Source: Pseudidiomarina piscicola
GTDB taxonomy: Bacteria; Pseudomonadota; Gammaproteobacteria; Enterobacterales; Alteromonadaceae
Length of the DNA stretch: 64,000 nucleotides
NCBI RefSeq assembly: GCF_902806985.1
Contig: NZ_CADCXY010000001.1
Span: 186,001 to 250,000, forward strand
Reading direction: 5' to 3'
Part shown: positions 50,124-58,797 of the stretch, piece after piece
Numbering within the stretch: the first letter of the stretch is position 1
How the letters are laid out: every line of letters starts with the position of its first letter
The notes under the pieces: generated by a model
The model's database searches: none
What the model saw: the letters and a program-made list of their open reading frames with translations, nothing else
Told to the model about the DNA's origin: nothing
Program-made: the position numbers and the translations under genes

Positions 50124-50515
50124 AAAGAACGGCTCAAGATTAGCGGATTTTAGCGCTAATGAGAAGCGAGTCGAAACTACGATAAAGAAGCACTCAATTG
50201 CGTCAACACGCCGGATTGGTGCGGTAGGGAACTTTTCGGAAAATTCAGCCTCAAAATTAGGCGATTATTTCGATGAATTAGATGATTTTGTTAATGCTCT
50301 GTAAATGCATTTATATGCAGTTTTAGCCTAGGAATAATCTAATATCGGTGGTTGACAGGGTTTGTCTTATCGTGGGAGTATTGAGCAGATTATTGCTTAG
50401 AAGTATTTAGGCAATAGCTGCAAGTGTTGATTAAACTCTATTCGTCACTCAAATAACTGGGAAGCTGGCGACATGTCGTTGTCAGCAGAAAGTTAAGTCA
50501 AATTGGTTGGGAACT
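50124..50515. other. Non-coding stretch upstream of the TonB2-type operon
   Basis: About 390 bp without a convincing gene. It holds a 7-bp inverted repeat ATTAGCG/CGCTAAT (50139-50145 and 50154-50160), a TGCAT-N4-ATGCA dyad (50306-50319), and a consensus -35-like TTGACA at 50352-50357 with no good -10 behind it. No clear Fur box is visible. It presumably contains the operon's promoter. Confidence 0.5.
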
Positions 50516-51298
50516 ATGACCAAAGTAATCAATAAAAGCAAAATCGCCGCGGCCTTAGTTGGTGCGCTAGCGATAGCAGGTAGCGCTACAGCTGCTGCAC
50601 AATCGATTTCTACGTTGCAAAACGAAGAAGCGAAAACTCACGAAGCTGATGTTCGTTCACAAGAGAAAATCAACTCGTTGTTCGAGCAGTCTCAAGAACT
50701 GTTGTACGAATACCGTGGCATTGTAGATGAGTATGAACAACTCAAAGTCTACAACGATCACGTACAACGTTTGGTTGACGATCAGAATGCACAACTGGCT
50801 TCTCTACAGCGTCAGATCGACAGCGTCGAAGACACCAAGCAAGGTGTTGTTCCGTTGATGTACAAAATGATCGACGCTTTGGAGCAGTTTGTTAAGCTGG
50901 ATATCCCTATCCACCGTGATCGCCGCATGGATCGTGTTCAACGTCTGCGCGACGTGATGGAAAACTCTAACGTAACTACGTCAGAGCAGTTCCGTCAGAT
51001 CACTGAAGCTTACCAAGCTGAAATGGACTACGGTTCTGGTTTGATCGCTTACGAAGGTAAGTTGACCTTCGAAGGTGAAGAAATCTCTGTTGACTTCTTC
51101 CACCTTGGCCGTGCTGCGTTAATGGCGCAATCGCTGGATCTGAAAAACGGTTGGATTTACAACAGTGACACTAATGAGTGGGAAGTCTTAGATGACGCTT
51201 ACTTAGGTGCACTGACGAAAGCAATCCGTATGGCGCGTAAGCAAACCGCCCCAGATCTTCTTAAACTGCCAATTTATGCAGCGGAGCGTGCAGAATGA
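50516..51298 (+). CDS. DUF3450-family periplasmic coiled-coil protein
   Basis: 260 residues with a signal peptide (about 1-29, cleaved near ATAAAQ) and a long coiled coil (about 30-100), ending in a globular part with 'GLIAYEGKLTFEGEEISVDFFHLGR'. DUF3450 proteins precede TtpC-type genes in vibrios and alteromonads. Exact role unknown, probably a periplasmic partner of the TonB2 complex. The ATG at 50516 follows GGGA. It overlaps the next gene by 4 bp (ATGA). Confidence 0.88.
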   Translation: MTKVINKSKIAAALVGALAIAGSATAAAQSISTLQNEEAKTHEADVRSQEKINSLFEQSQELLYEYRGIVDEYEQLKVYNDHVQRLVDDQNAQLASLQRQIDSVEDTKQGVVPLMYKMIDALEQFVKLDIPIHRDRRMDRVQRLRDVMENSNVTTSEQFRQITEAYQAEMDYGSGLIAYEGKLTFEGEEISVDFFHLGRAALMAQSLDLKNGWIYNSDTNEWEVLDDAYLGALTKAIRMARKQTAPDLLKLPIYAAERAE

Positions 51299-52665
51299 AC
51301 AAACTAGTGAAATCTTTGCTGGTAGCTACAGCATTCTCTCTTTCGGTTGGCGCAAGCTCTGCATATGCGCAAGAACAACCGGTTGCCGAAGCCAAGTCAC
51401 TTGAACAGTTACTTGAGCTGGTAAAAGAAAACCGTGCTGAGTCAAAGCGCATTAATGCTCAACGTGAAGCTGAATTCACTTCTGAGCGCGCAGACAAGCA
51501 AGCACTTCTTAATCAAGCGAAAAAGCAACTTGCCGATGAGCAAGCTCGTGGTCAGCGTTTGCAAACTGAATTCTCTGAAAACGAGATTGCGTTAGCGAAC
51601 AAAGAAACTGAGCTGCAGAATCAACTCGGTACTTTAGGTGAGATCGTTGGTGTTGCACGTGGTGCAGCTAGCGAAACCATCGGCCGTATCGCTACTTCAA
51701 TCGTAAGTTCACAATACCCAGGTCGTGAAGACGTACTGGAAAGTATTGCTGAAGCGCGTGAAGTTCCAACGATTAAAGAACTCGAAGAACTTTGGTTAGC
51801 TTGGCTAACTGAAATGAAAGAGTCTGGTAAAGTTGTTACTTTCCCTTCAGAAGTAACTTTGCTTGATGGTAGCTCAGAGCAGCGTGATGTTACCCGTATC
51901 GGTACATTCAACTTGTTGTCTGATGGCGAATACTTCGTCTACAACGACCAAGCTGAAGAAATTCAACCGTTGGGTAAACAGCCTGAAGGCCACATTCTTT
52001 CTGCTGCTGAATCGTTCTTGAGCAACGAGTCAGGTTACGAAGGCGTGTTTGTTGACCCGGCTCGCGGTCAAATCTTGAACCTGGCAACTCAAAAAGCAAC
52101 GCTTGAAGAACAGTATCATCAAGGTGGCACAGTAGGTTATGTGATCACTGCGGTACTTATCTTAGGTGTTCTGATTGCTATCTGGAAGATCATTACCCTG
52201 GGTTCAGAGAGTGCGAAAATCCGTGCTCAGCTTAAGAACACTGGTAATACTTCAACCAAGAACTCGCTTGGCCGTATCTTGAAAGTTTACCATGACAACA
52301 AGAGCGACGACGTTGAAAACCTTGAGTTGAAACTTGACGAAGCGATTATGCGTGAAACGCCTAGCGTCGATTCAGGTGTCAACATCATCAAGATTTTCGC
52401 CGCAATCGCACCGTTGCTTGGTCTCTTGGGTACAGTAATCGGTATGATTGGTACCTTCCAATCAATTACCTTGTACGGTACAGGTGACCCGAAAATTATG
52501 GCAGGCGATATCTCAATGGCGTTGGTAACAACGGCTATGGGTCTAATCGCAGCATTACCATTAATTCTGATCCACGCAGTTGTTGCGGGTCGTGCTAAGA
52601 AGATTGTCCACACCTTGGACGAGCAAGCTGCCGGTATTGTTGCCGCGCACGCGGAAAAGGAGTAA
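51295..52665 (+). CDS. ttpC: TtpC-type MotA/TolQ/ExbB proton-channel protein
   Basis: 456 residues. A signal peptide (about 1-25), a long periplasmic coiled-coil and globular part (about 30-270), then TMs at about 282-302 and two in the MotA/TolQ/ExbB domain ('IFAAIAPLLGLLGTVIGMIGTF' near 365-390, 'ISMALVTTAMGLIAALPLILIHAVVAG' near 404-430). This layout is that of TtpC, the extra component of Vibrio TonB2 systems. It is followed by exbB after 4 nt. Confidence 0.88.
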   Translation: MNKLVKSLLVATAFSLSVGASSAYAQEQPVAEAKSLEQLLELVKENRAESKRINAQREAEFTSERADKQALLNQAKKQLADEQARGQRLQTEFSENEIALANKETELQNQLGTLGEIVGVARGAASETIGRIATSIVSSQYPGREDVLESIAEAREVPTIKELEELWLAWLTEMKESGKVVTFPSEVTLLDGSSEQRDVTRIGTFNLLSDGEYFVYNDQAEEIQPLGKQPEGHILSAAESFLSNESGYEGVFVDPARGQILNLATQKATLEEQYHQGGTVGYVITAVLILGVLIAIWKIITLGSESAKIRAQLKNTGNTSTKNSLGRILKVYHDNKSDDVENLELKLDEAIMRETPSVDSGVNIIKIFAAIAPLLGLLGTVIGMIGTFQSITLYGTGDPKIMAGDISMALVTTAMGLIAALPLILIHAVVAGRAKKIVHTLDEQAAGIVAAHAEKE

Positions 52666-52669
52666 TCCT

Positions 52670-53194
52670 ATGCTTTACCTGATGGGGCTTTGGGAAACTA
52701 TCAGGGATTTTTTGAGCACTGGTGGCGACGTTTTATATTTCGTCATGGGAGCGCTCTTTCTCATGTGGGTACTCATGATAGAGCGCTTCTGGTTCCTTAC
52801 CGCTGTGTTCCCTAAGATGAAGAAAAACATCATCGCTAATTGGGACTCGCGGAAGGACACCACCTCTTGGTACGCTCACAGGATCCGTGAAGCATGGATT
52901 TCCGAGGCAGCTGATAAACTGAATGCACGTATGTTGTTGATCAAAACAACCATTGCCATGTGTCCTTTAATCGGACTATTGGGTACGGTAACCGGTATGA
53001 TTACCGTATTCGAAACAATGGCAACGCAGGGTACCGGTAACCCGCGTTTGATGGCCGACGGTATCTCCATGGCGACGATCCCGACAATGGCAGGAATGGT
53101 TGCAGCACTGTCCGGCATGTTTTTTGCGACTCGTTTAGAGTCACAAGTGAAACGTGCTCGTGATAAGTTGATCGACAGTTTGCCACATCATTAA
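52670..53194 (+). CDS. exbB: ExbB-type proton-channel subunit
   Basis: 174 residues, three TM segments (about 20-40, 90-112 and 130-152). 'CPLIGLLGTVTGMITVFETM' and 'ISMATIPTMAGMVAALSGMFF' are the MotA/TolQ/ExbB domain signatures. It forms the proton channel with ExbD that energises TonB. The ATG at 52670 follows AAGGAG, which excludes the longer upstream frame. Confidence 0.93.
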   Translation: MLYLMGLWETIRDFLSTGGDVLYFVMGALFLMWVLMIERFWFLTAVFPKMKKNIIANWDSRKDTTSWYAHRIREAWISEAADKLNARMLLIKTTIAMCPLIGLLGTVTGMITVFETMATQGTGNPRLMADGISMATIPTMAGMVAALSGMFFATRLESQVKRARDKLIDSLPHH

Positions 53195-53206
53195 GAGAGA
53201 AGAATT

Positions 53207-53608
53207 ATGGCACGTAAACGTATTCGTGAAGAGGAAGATGCAGCGATCGATATGACGCCGATGCTAGACATCGTATTCATCATGTTGATCTTCTTCATCG
53301 TAACGACCTCTTTCGTTAAAGAAGCTGGTATAGACGTGAACAAGCCAGAAGCTAGTCAAGCGCAGAAGAAACCTTCTGCCAACATCTTTATCGCAATTCG
53401 TGCGAATGGCGAAGTATGGATGGACAAGCGGATGGTTGATGTTGAGCGCGTAGGCGCAAACATTGAACGTTTATTGGCAGAACAGCCAACTGATATCGTA
53501 GTGATTCAGGCGGACGAAGAAGCCAAACATGGCGTTGTCGTTGAAGTCATGGATCAAATCAAGGAAGCGGGTATTGACAAGATATCCATAGCCGCAGAGG
53601 ACGATTAA
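53207..53608 (+). CDS. exbD: ExbD-type proton-channel subunit
   Basis: 133 residues. The N-terminal TM (about 20-40) contains the conserved proton-carrying Asp in '[18 protein letters not shown]', and the periplasmic domain ends '[17 protein letters not shown]'. Standard ExbD/TolR length. It lies 12 nt after exbB and 1 nt before tonB. Confidence 0.94.
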   Translation: MARKRIREEEDAAIDMTPMLDIVFIMLIFFIVTTSFVKEAGIDVNKPEASQAQKKPSANIFIAIRANGEVWMDKRMVDVERVGANIERLLAEQPTDIVVIQADEEAKHGVVVEVMDQIKEAGIDKISIAAEDD

Positions 53609-53609
53609 T

Positions 53610-54221
53610 ATGGTGCGCTTTATAGTATCAATACTATTAGGTGCTGCAGCTACGTTCCTCCTGTTCGCGTTCATGGCATTCTTGATCAGCGGGGGCGACG
53701 GGCGAAATGCACCGCCTCCGCCATCATCAGTCATCGAGATTGTTACGCAGCCGCCGGATTCGGAAGTGGATCAGCGTCGTCGGACGCCACCACCGCCGCC
53801 ACCGCCGCCAGCGCAGCCGCCCGAGACTCCGCCAAATGAACCAGATTCGTCTGATTCAGATGGTATGAACATGGACTTAGGTTTTGACGTTGATGTTGGT
53901 GGTACCGATACAGGGTTTGACGCTAGTGGTGCGATGATGCGTGATGGCGAAGCCACACCTATCGTACGTATCAACCCGCGTTATCCCCCAGCTGCGGCCC
54001 GCGATGGTATTCAAGGTTGGGTAATGCTTCGCTTTACGATTGATGAAGCTGGTGGTGTAACTGATGTTGAAGTTATTGACTCAGAACCACGCCGGGTATT
54101 CGATCAGGAAGCACGTCGAGCGCTGTTGCGCTGGAAGTACAAACCGAAAATGGTTGACGGGAAACCGGTACGCCAGCCAGGACAAACCGTCCAGCTCGAC
54201 TTTAACCTGGACCAGGAGTAA
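53610..54221 (+). CDS. tonB: TonB protein (TonB2-like)
   Basis: 203 residues. One N-terminal TM (about 4-28), a Pro-rich segment with a run of eight Pro (residues about 55-75), an Asp/Ser-rich linker, and a C-terminal TonB domain: '[22 protein letters not shown]', '[28 protein letters not shown]'. It couples the ExbB-ExbD motor to outer-membrane receptors. It is short and lacks the long PE/PK spacer of classical TonB, as in the TonB2 type. No TonB-dependent receptor lies in the window. Confidence 0.93.
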   Translation: MVRFIVSILLGAAATFLLFAFMAFLISGGDGRNAPPPPSSVIEIVTQPPDSEVDQRRRTPPPPPPPPAQPPETPPNEPDSSDSDGMNMDLGFDVDVGGTDTGFDASGAMMRDGEATPIVRINPRYPPAAARDGIQGWVMLRFTIDEAGGVTDVEVIDSEPRRVFDQEARRALLRWKYKPKMVDGKPVRQPGQTVQLDFNLDQE

Positions 54222-54224
54222 TTA

Positions 54225-55526
54225 ATGATGATGCACAAAAAACTCACTATGCTGATTAGTGCGAGTGTATTGTGTGGTGCGCTAGTAGCAGGTTCTCCTG
54301 TTGCTAGTGCGCAAGACATCAATTACAACTTGCCTACTCCAGAACAAGTCGAACAACGCAAGGCTAATCGTGATAACCGCACGGTTTCTGAGCGAATCGG
54401 TCGACGCATCATGGAGGCTTATGAGCTTTACAGTGAAGAAGAGGACATCGATGGCGCGATTGCCGTCTTAGAAGAACTCGAACCACGTCAAGCTTATGAT
54501 GTCGCCTACGTTAACCGTTTCCTCGGTAACCTGTACGCTGCTGATAATCAAATTGAAGCAGCGATGCGCAGAACGAGTTCAGCAGCTGATGCCAATGTGC
54601 TTGGTTGGAACGACCAAGCGGCCGCATTGAAACTGGCAGCTGATATTAGCTTGCAGCTAGAAAACTATCGTGATGCGTTATCGTATTACGACAAGTGGTT
54701 GCAGTTCACTGGTGAACCAGACCCGGAAGTTTTCTTGCGTATTGCTAACGCGTTCTATGAACTTAAGCAATTCGATAAGATCATTCGCGCCGCTGATTTA
54801 GCAATTCAACATTACGAAGAACCCAACAAGAACCCATACGTTTTGAAAGTAGCGTCGTATTACGAACGTAAAATGTATGCGGATGCAATTGACGTGTTAG
54901 AAGCAGGTCTTGAGCTACTACCAACTGAATCAGTTTGGTGGAGCCAACTGGGCATGATGTATATGCTCGAAGAAAAGATCGACAAAGCTTTGCAAACACT
55001 TGAAATTGCCTATCTTGCGGGCTATTTGGATAAAGAAAGCCAAATCAAAGCGATCATTCAGTTGTATGGTAATAACGGAATTCCGTACGATGCTGCTGAA
55101 ATGATGGTCAAACACTTGGAAGCCGGAGATGTAGAGAAAACTGCACGTCATTACTACAGTGCAGCAAGTAACTATGAAATGGCGCGTGAATACGCTCGTT
55201 CTGCTGACATGTATGCCTTAGCTGCAGAGTTAGAAGATGACGTATCACGTCGTGCTGACTACTATCGCCGTAAAGGCACTGCGCATTTACGTGCAGAAGA
55301 GTATCAGCAAGCGGCGGATGCTTACATTAAAGCGATTGACTTAGGCTACGAGAAACCGGGCAGTGTCTATATGTCACTGACTGAAGCTTACTTCTATCAA
55401 GATAAATTCAGCCAAGCGTTGAAGTATGTCTTAGAAGCTAAGAAGTTCTCGGAACAGCGCCGTAACGCGGCTAGCTGGGAATCCTATATTCGCAGCAAAG
55501 CAAGCAATCGGGGTATTTCACTCTAG
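54225..55526 (+). CDS. Exported TPR protein of the TonB2 operon
   Basis: 433 residues. A signal peptide (MMMHKKLTMLISASVLCGAL, ending near ASAQD) and then about ten tetratricopeptide-like helix pairs through the protein, for example 'YRDALSYYDKWLQF', 'ALQTLEIAYLAGYLDKE', 'QQAADAYIKAIDLGYE'. TPR proteins are frequent as the last gene of TtpC-type TonB2 operons; a scaffolding role in the periplasm is likely. It is 3 nt after tonB and is closed by a strong terminator. Confidence 0.88.
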   Translation: MMMHKKLTMLISASVLCGALVAGSPVASAQDINYNLPTPEQVEQRKANRDNRTVSERIGRRIMEAYELYSEEEDIDGAIAVLEELEPRQAYDVAYVNRFLGNLYAADNQIEAAMRRTSSAADANVLGWNDQAAALKLAADISLQLENYRDALSYYDKWLQFTGEPDPEVFLRIANAFYELKQFDKIIRAADLAIQHYEEPNKNPYVLKVASYYERKMYADAIDVLEAGLELLPTESVWWSQLGMMYMLEEKIDKALQTLEIAYLAGYLDKESQIKAIIQLYGNNGIPYDAAEMMVKHLEAGDVEKTARHYYSAASNYEMAREYARSADMYALAAELEDDVSRRADYYRRKGTAHLRAEEYQQAADAYIKAIDLGYEKPGSVYMSLTEAYFYQDKFSQALKYVLEAKKFSEQRRNAASWESYIRSKASNRGISL

Positions 55527-55559
55527 TTGTAGCAACCTTGCTAGTAAAAAAGTTGTAAA

Positions 55560-55588
55560 GCCCCGCTTCGATAGCGGGGCTTTTTTTT
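55560..55588 (+). terminator. Rho-independent terminator of the TonB2-type operon
   Basis: The stem GCCCCGC/GCGGGGC (55560-55566 and 55574-55580) with a 7-nt loop is followed by eight T (55581-55588). It separates the TonB2 operon from the MNIO RiPP operon. Confidence 0.95.
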
Positions 55589-55642
55589 GCCTTTTGCGCT
55601 ATAGTTAATCGTGAAACTACAGGAAATAATGAGGTTCCAACT

Positions 55643-56059
55643 ATGAACAATATGAAAAAATCTGTTGCCGTAACGGTCGGCGCATTATTAGCCGGCGGTA
55701 TGTCTGTACAAGCAGCAAGTGCTAATCCTTTTAGCTATTCTGATCTGGGCTCTGGCTATCAACAGCAAGAGAGCAAAGAGCGCGAAGCTAAGTGCGGTGA
55801 AGGCCGCTGTGGCGAAGACGCGAAAGCCAAAATGAAAGAGAAAGCCGAGGAAGCCAAGTGTGGTGAAGGCAAGTGCGGCGAAGGCAAATGTGGTGAAGAG
55901 CACAAAGCTAAGATGACAGAAAAAGCCGAAGAAGGTAAATGCGGCGAAGGCAAGTGTGGCGAAAAACACAAAGCTAAGATGTCTGAGCAAGCTGAAAAAG
56001 CCAAAGAAGGCAAATGTGGCGAAGGTAAATGTGGTGAAGGGAAGTGCGGCGGACAGTAG
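55643..56059 (+). CDS. Bufferin/HvfA-type precursor peptide with EGKCG repeats
   Basis: 138 residues. A signal peptide with cleavage near ASA-NP is followed by NPFSYSDLGSGY (28-39), a conserved start in this peptide class, and then ten cysteines (51, 56, 73, 78, 83, 100, 105, 125, 130, 135), each in an EGKCG-type motif (seven exact, plus EAKCG twice and EGRCG). The motifs fall in four clusters separated by a Lys/Glu/Ala linker of the form HKAKMxEKAEE with one Met each. In HvfA/bufferins the Cys of EGKCG is modified by an MNIO enzyme and binds copper. The SD is GAGG at 55631. Modification and copper binding are inferred here. Confidence 0.85.
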   Translation: MNNMKKSVAVTVGALLAGGMSVQAASANPFSYSDLGSGYQQQESKEREAKCGEGRCGEDAKAKMKEKAEEAKCGEGKCGEGKCGEEHKAKMTEKAEEGKCGEGKCGEKHKAKMSEQAEKAKEGKCGEGKCGEGKCGGQ

Positions 56060-56886
56060 GTTTAGGTTTACGCCGTGAATTCCTAACTGATGTACTGGAG
56101 CTTGAACCGCAAATAGGCTTTTGGGAACTTGCTCCAGAAAATTGGTTTCCACGAGGGTCGCAGGCTCAGCGCACGCTTGATCGGGTGCGTGAGCAGGCCC
56201 CTTTAACGAGTCATGGCCTGTCGTTGTCGATTGGTAGTCCAGATCCTATCGATGTTGGCTTTGTTAAACAGGTCAAAGCGTTCCTTGATCGGTTTAATAT
56301 CGCTATCTACAGCGAGCACCTAAGCTATTGTTCAGCGGGCGGTCACTTGTATGACTTGCTACCGATGCCATTCACCGCTGAAGCGGCATCCTATGTTGCT
56401 GAGCGGGTGAAGCAGGTGCAAGACATTATTGAACGTCCGTTGGTGCTGGAAAACGTGTCTTATTATGCCAACTTTGGCGGTGAGCTTTCGGAGCTAGAGT
56501 TCATCAATCAAGTCGCAGAAGAAGCGGACTGTAAGCTTTTGCTGGATGTAAATAACGTTTTCGTTAATAGTGTTAACCATCGCTACAATGCTCATGATTT
56601 CATCCGCAGTTTACCATCCGCACGCATTAGTTATGGCCATATTGCCGGGCATAGTGAAGAGTATGATGACCTTTTTGTTGATACCCATGGCGCGGATGTG
56701 AAGCAGGAAGTATGGCAACTATTAGCGTTTGCGTATGAATGTCATGGTATTTTTCCAACAGTCCTCGAGCGCGACTTTAATATCCCACCGTTAACACAAT
56801 TGCTGCAAGAAGCTGATAAAGTTGTGTCATGCCAAACCAATTATGAGCGACGAGATGTCAAAGCCGTTTCAACAGATCCAGCTTGA
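56044..56886 (+). CDS. DUF692/MNIO multinuclear iron oxidase
   Basis: 280 residues, a TIM-barrel of the MbnB/BufB/HvfB family that oxidises peptide cysteines. Likely iron ligands are His57 ('SHGLSLSIGS'), His92 ('YSEHLSYC'), Glu136 ('VLENVSYY'), Asp168 and Asn171 ('LLLDVNNVFVN'), His199/His203 ('YGHIAGHSE'), His215 ('DTHGADV') and Glu242 ('LERDFNIP'). The start is GTG at 56044, inside the last EGKCG codons of the precursor gene, a 16-bp overlap. It overlaps the DUF2063 gene as well. Confidence 0.9.
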   Translation: MRRTVGLGLRREFLTDVLELEPQIGFWELAPENWFPRGSQAQRTLDRVREQAPLTSHGLSLSIGSPDPIDVGFVKQVKAFLDRFNIAIYSEHLSYCSAGGHLYDLLPMPFTAEAASYVAERVKQVQDIIERPLVLENVSYYANFGGELSELEFINQVAEEADCKLLLDVNNVFVNSVNHRYNAHDFIRSLPSARISYGHIAGHSEEYDDLFVDTHGADVKQEVWQLLAFAYECHGIFPTVLERDFNIPPLTQLLQEADKVVSCQTNYERRDVKAVSTDPA

Positions 56887-57604
56887 ATTTGCCCAATGGT
56901 TAAGGGAAGAAACGACACAGGAAAAGGGATTTGGTTCAATAGAGCCACGGCGTACGGCTATTTATAAGCGCTTAATTCACGCCAATATTGAGCAATTTAT
57001 CGATTCGGGCTTCCCCGTACTACGCAAGACCCTTGACGACGCTCATTGGCAACAGCTCAAGCGTGATTTTATTGCCCAACATCGCGCGCAATCACCGTTA
57101 TTTTCAGATATTGGCCGTGAGTTCCTAAACTTTTTAGTAGCTGAGCAACAGCTCTTGAGCGAGTACCCAGACTGGCTGTTTGAATTAGCTCAGTATGAAC
57201 GAATGGAAGTAGACGTGCAGTTTGCCGATCTTGAATCCAAGTATAGACCTTTAGATAGCTTCGATGCGGCCACACCTCTGTACCTTAACCCAACGGCTCA
57301 GGTGGGTATTTTTGACTACCCTGTGGCACAAATATCGAGCTCATTTAGACCCGACAAGAAGTTGGCAACACCTTATTTTGTGTTGGTTTACCAAAACCAG
57401 CACGGCAAGGTTCAGTTTATTGAACTCAACTCTTTGACAGCTCTTGCATTAGATATGTTGCAGCAGCAACCGCTCAACTTGCAGCAATTGAGTGAGGCCT
57501 TATCCGACCAGTTGCCAAATTTCACCATAGAACAACTCTATGAAGGCTTTGCGGCGATTGCGGCAGACTTTGCAGAGCGGTTCGTGTTGTTAGACAAGTC
57601 GTAA
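56843..57604 (+). CDS. DUF2063-family partner protein (BufC/HvfC-like)
   Basis: 253 residues. The N-terminal DUF2063 domain ('EFAQWLREE', 'RRTAIYKRLIHANIEQFIDSGFPVLRKTL') is followed by a C-terminal domain with 'YFVLVYQNQHGKVQFIELN'. Such proteins guide the precursor peptide to the MNIO. The ATG at 56843 (MSDEMSKPF) is chosen; 56855 is also possible. It overlaps the MNIO gene by 44 bp. A DoxX gene (BufD/HvfD) that often follows is absent. Confidence 0.87.
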   Translation: MSDEMSKPFQQIQLEFAQWLREETTQEKGFGSIEPRRTAIYKRLIHANIEQFIDSGFPVLRKTLDDAHWQQLKRDFIAQHRAQSPLFSDIGREFLNFLVAEQQLLSEYPDWLFELAQYERMEVDVQFADLESKYRPLDSFDAATPLYLNPTAQVGIFDYPVAQISSSFRPDKKLATPYFVLVYQNQHGKVQFIELNSLTALALDMLQQQPLNLQQLSEALSDQLPNFTIEQLYEGFAAIAADFAERFVLLDKS

Positions 57605-57664
57605 TCGAGTATGATCTGCCCCGCAAAATTTAGCTAAGGCGATGAACGTCAAGAGGTACTAAAC

Positions 57665-57790
57665 ATGGCAAATGATCAAGATTTCCGTGACCCATCAGGT
57701 GCATTGATGGGCTGGTTGGCAGTTCTGGTAGTTGTTGCAGTGCCATTATTACCTGCAACCGTAAAATGGTTCCAACTCCTCAGCGCTTAA
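57665..57790 (+). CDS. Small single-helix membrane protein, unknown
   Basis: 41 residues: MANDQDFRDPSGALMGWL, then one hydrophobic helix (about 15-34, LMGWLAVLVVVAVPLLPATV) and a short polar end (KWFQLLSA). AGG lies ten bases ahead of the ATG. It lies between the DUF2063 gene (60 bp) and the receiver gene (18 bp), same direction. I do not recognise it; a role with the peptide operon or the receiver is possible but unproven. Confidence 0.65.
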   Translation: MANDQDFRDPSGALMGWLAVLVVVAVPLLPATVKWFQLLSA

Positions 57791-57808
57791 CATTCCAAAA
57801 GGCAAATT

Positions 57809-58207
57809 ATGTCAACCAAGCTATTGTTGGTGGAAGATAACGCTTCCACGCGCGCGAGTTTGCTAGAGACACTCGCAGCGACCCCCTTTGTGGTTAGCTG
57901 TGCGAATGATGGTTTAGATGGCCTTAACCAAGCCAAGGCGACGCCATTTGATGTTGTTCTTATCGATCATAAAATGCCGTTAATGGACGGCTTGAGCCTG
58001 ATCCGCACCTTGCGAACGTTACCTGCTTATGCGCAGACACCGTTAATTCTGCTATCCACCCAAGACAGTAGTCAGTTAGACGAAATGGGGCAGCGCTCAG
58101 GGGCTGACTTAAGTTTAGCGAAACCGGTAGACGGACAACGCTTACTCGAGTTGCTAGCTGACTTATGGCAGACCATGCAAACGCCTAAGCAATCGGCCCA
58201 AATATGA
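57809..58207 (+). CDS. Single-domain CheY-like response regulator
   Basis: 132 residues, a receiver domain only: 'LLLVEDNASTRASLLETL' (acidic pair), phospho-acceptor Asp in 'VVLIDHKMPLMDGLSLI', Ser in 'LLSTQDSS' and Lys in 'LSLAKPVDG'. No output domain. It is 18 nt after the 41-residue protein and overlaps apt by 4 bp (ATGA). The partner kinase is not in the window. Housekeeping context suggests no obvious target. Confidence 0.9.
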   Translation: MSTKLLLVEDNASTRASLLETLAATPFVVSCANDGLDGLNQAKATPFDVVLIDHKMPLMDGLSLIRTLRTLPAYAQTPLILLSTQDSSQLDEMGQRSGADLSLAKPVDGQRLLELLADLWQTMQTPKQSAQI

Positions 58208-58740
58208 CTCAAGCAACAGCACCAGAGATACGTCCGCTTATTCGGGCGATCCATGATTACCCTAAACCAGGTATCGTGTTCCGCGATATCACTCCGTTAC
58301 TGAGCGATGACCAAGGGTTTCAACAAACCATTGATCACCTAGCCGAACGTTATGCACAGCAGGGCATTACTAAAATTGTCGGAATAGAAGCGCGTGGCTT
58401 TATTTTTGCTACGGCACTGGCCTACGCTATGGGCATTGGCTTTGTACCGCTACGTAAACCCGGAAAGCTGCCAAGTACAACTCTGCAAAAGCGTTATCAA
58501 CTTGAGTATGGCGAGGACGCGTTAGAGATCCACGCAGACGCGTTAACCCAGCACGACAAGGTGGTGATCGTAGACGATCTCTTGGCCACCGGAGGCACAG
58601 TGCTAGCTGGCGTCGAACTCGTGAGTGACTTGGCTGCGCAGCTTCATGAGTGTGCCTTCATTATTACTTTAAATGAATTACCAGGTGTCGAGCGCCTGCG
58701 CGATGCCGCTATTCCTTACTATACCCTGTGCGAATTTTGA
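58204..58740 (+). CDS. apt: Adenine phosphoribosyltransferase
   Basis: Salvages adenine with PRPP to AMP. 178 residues. The PRPP-binding motif 'VVIVDDLLATGGTVLAG' is present near residues 120-136, and 'FRDITPLLSDDQGF' and 'GIEARGFIFATALAYAMG' are family-typical. Start overlaps the receiver gene by 4 bp. apt-dnaX-ybaB-recR-htpG-adk is the E. coli order. Confidence 0.97.
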   Translation: MTQATAPEIRPLIRAIHDYPKPGIVFRDITPLLSDDQGFQQTIDHLAERYAQQGITKIVGIEARGFIFATALAYAMGIGFVPLRKPGKLPSTTLQKRYQLEYGEDALEIHADALTQHDKVVIVDDLLATGGTVLAGVELVSDLAAQLHECAFIITLNELPGVERLRDAAIPYYTLCEF

Positions 58741-58797
58741 GGTAACGTAAGAGCATTGTTTGATCAGTGATACCCGCAGTTCTACAAGGAAGCTAGC

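Noticed and set aside
50035-50304. 89-codon frame upstream of the TonB2 operon
   Set aside because: It overlaps priC, has no ribosome site and no recognisable domain.
55688-56152. 154-codon minus-strand frame over the Cys-rich peptide gene
   Set aside because: It is a mirror of the repeat codons, without a ribosome site; the plus-strand frame has a signal peptide and an operon context.
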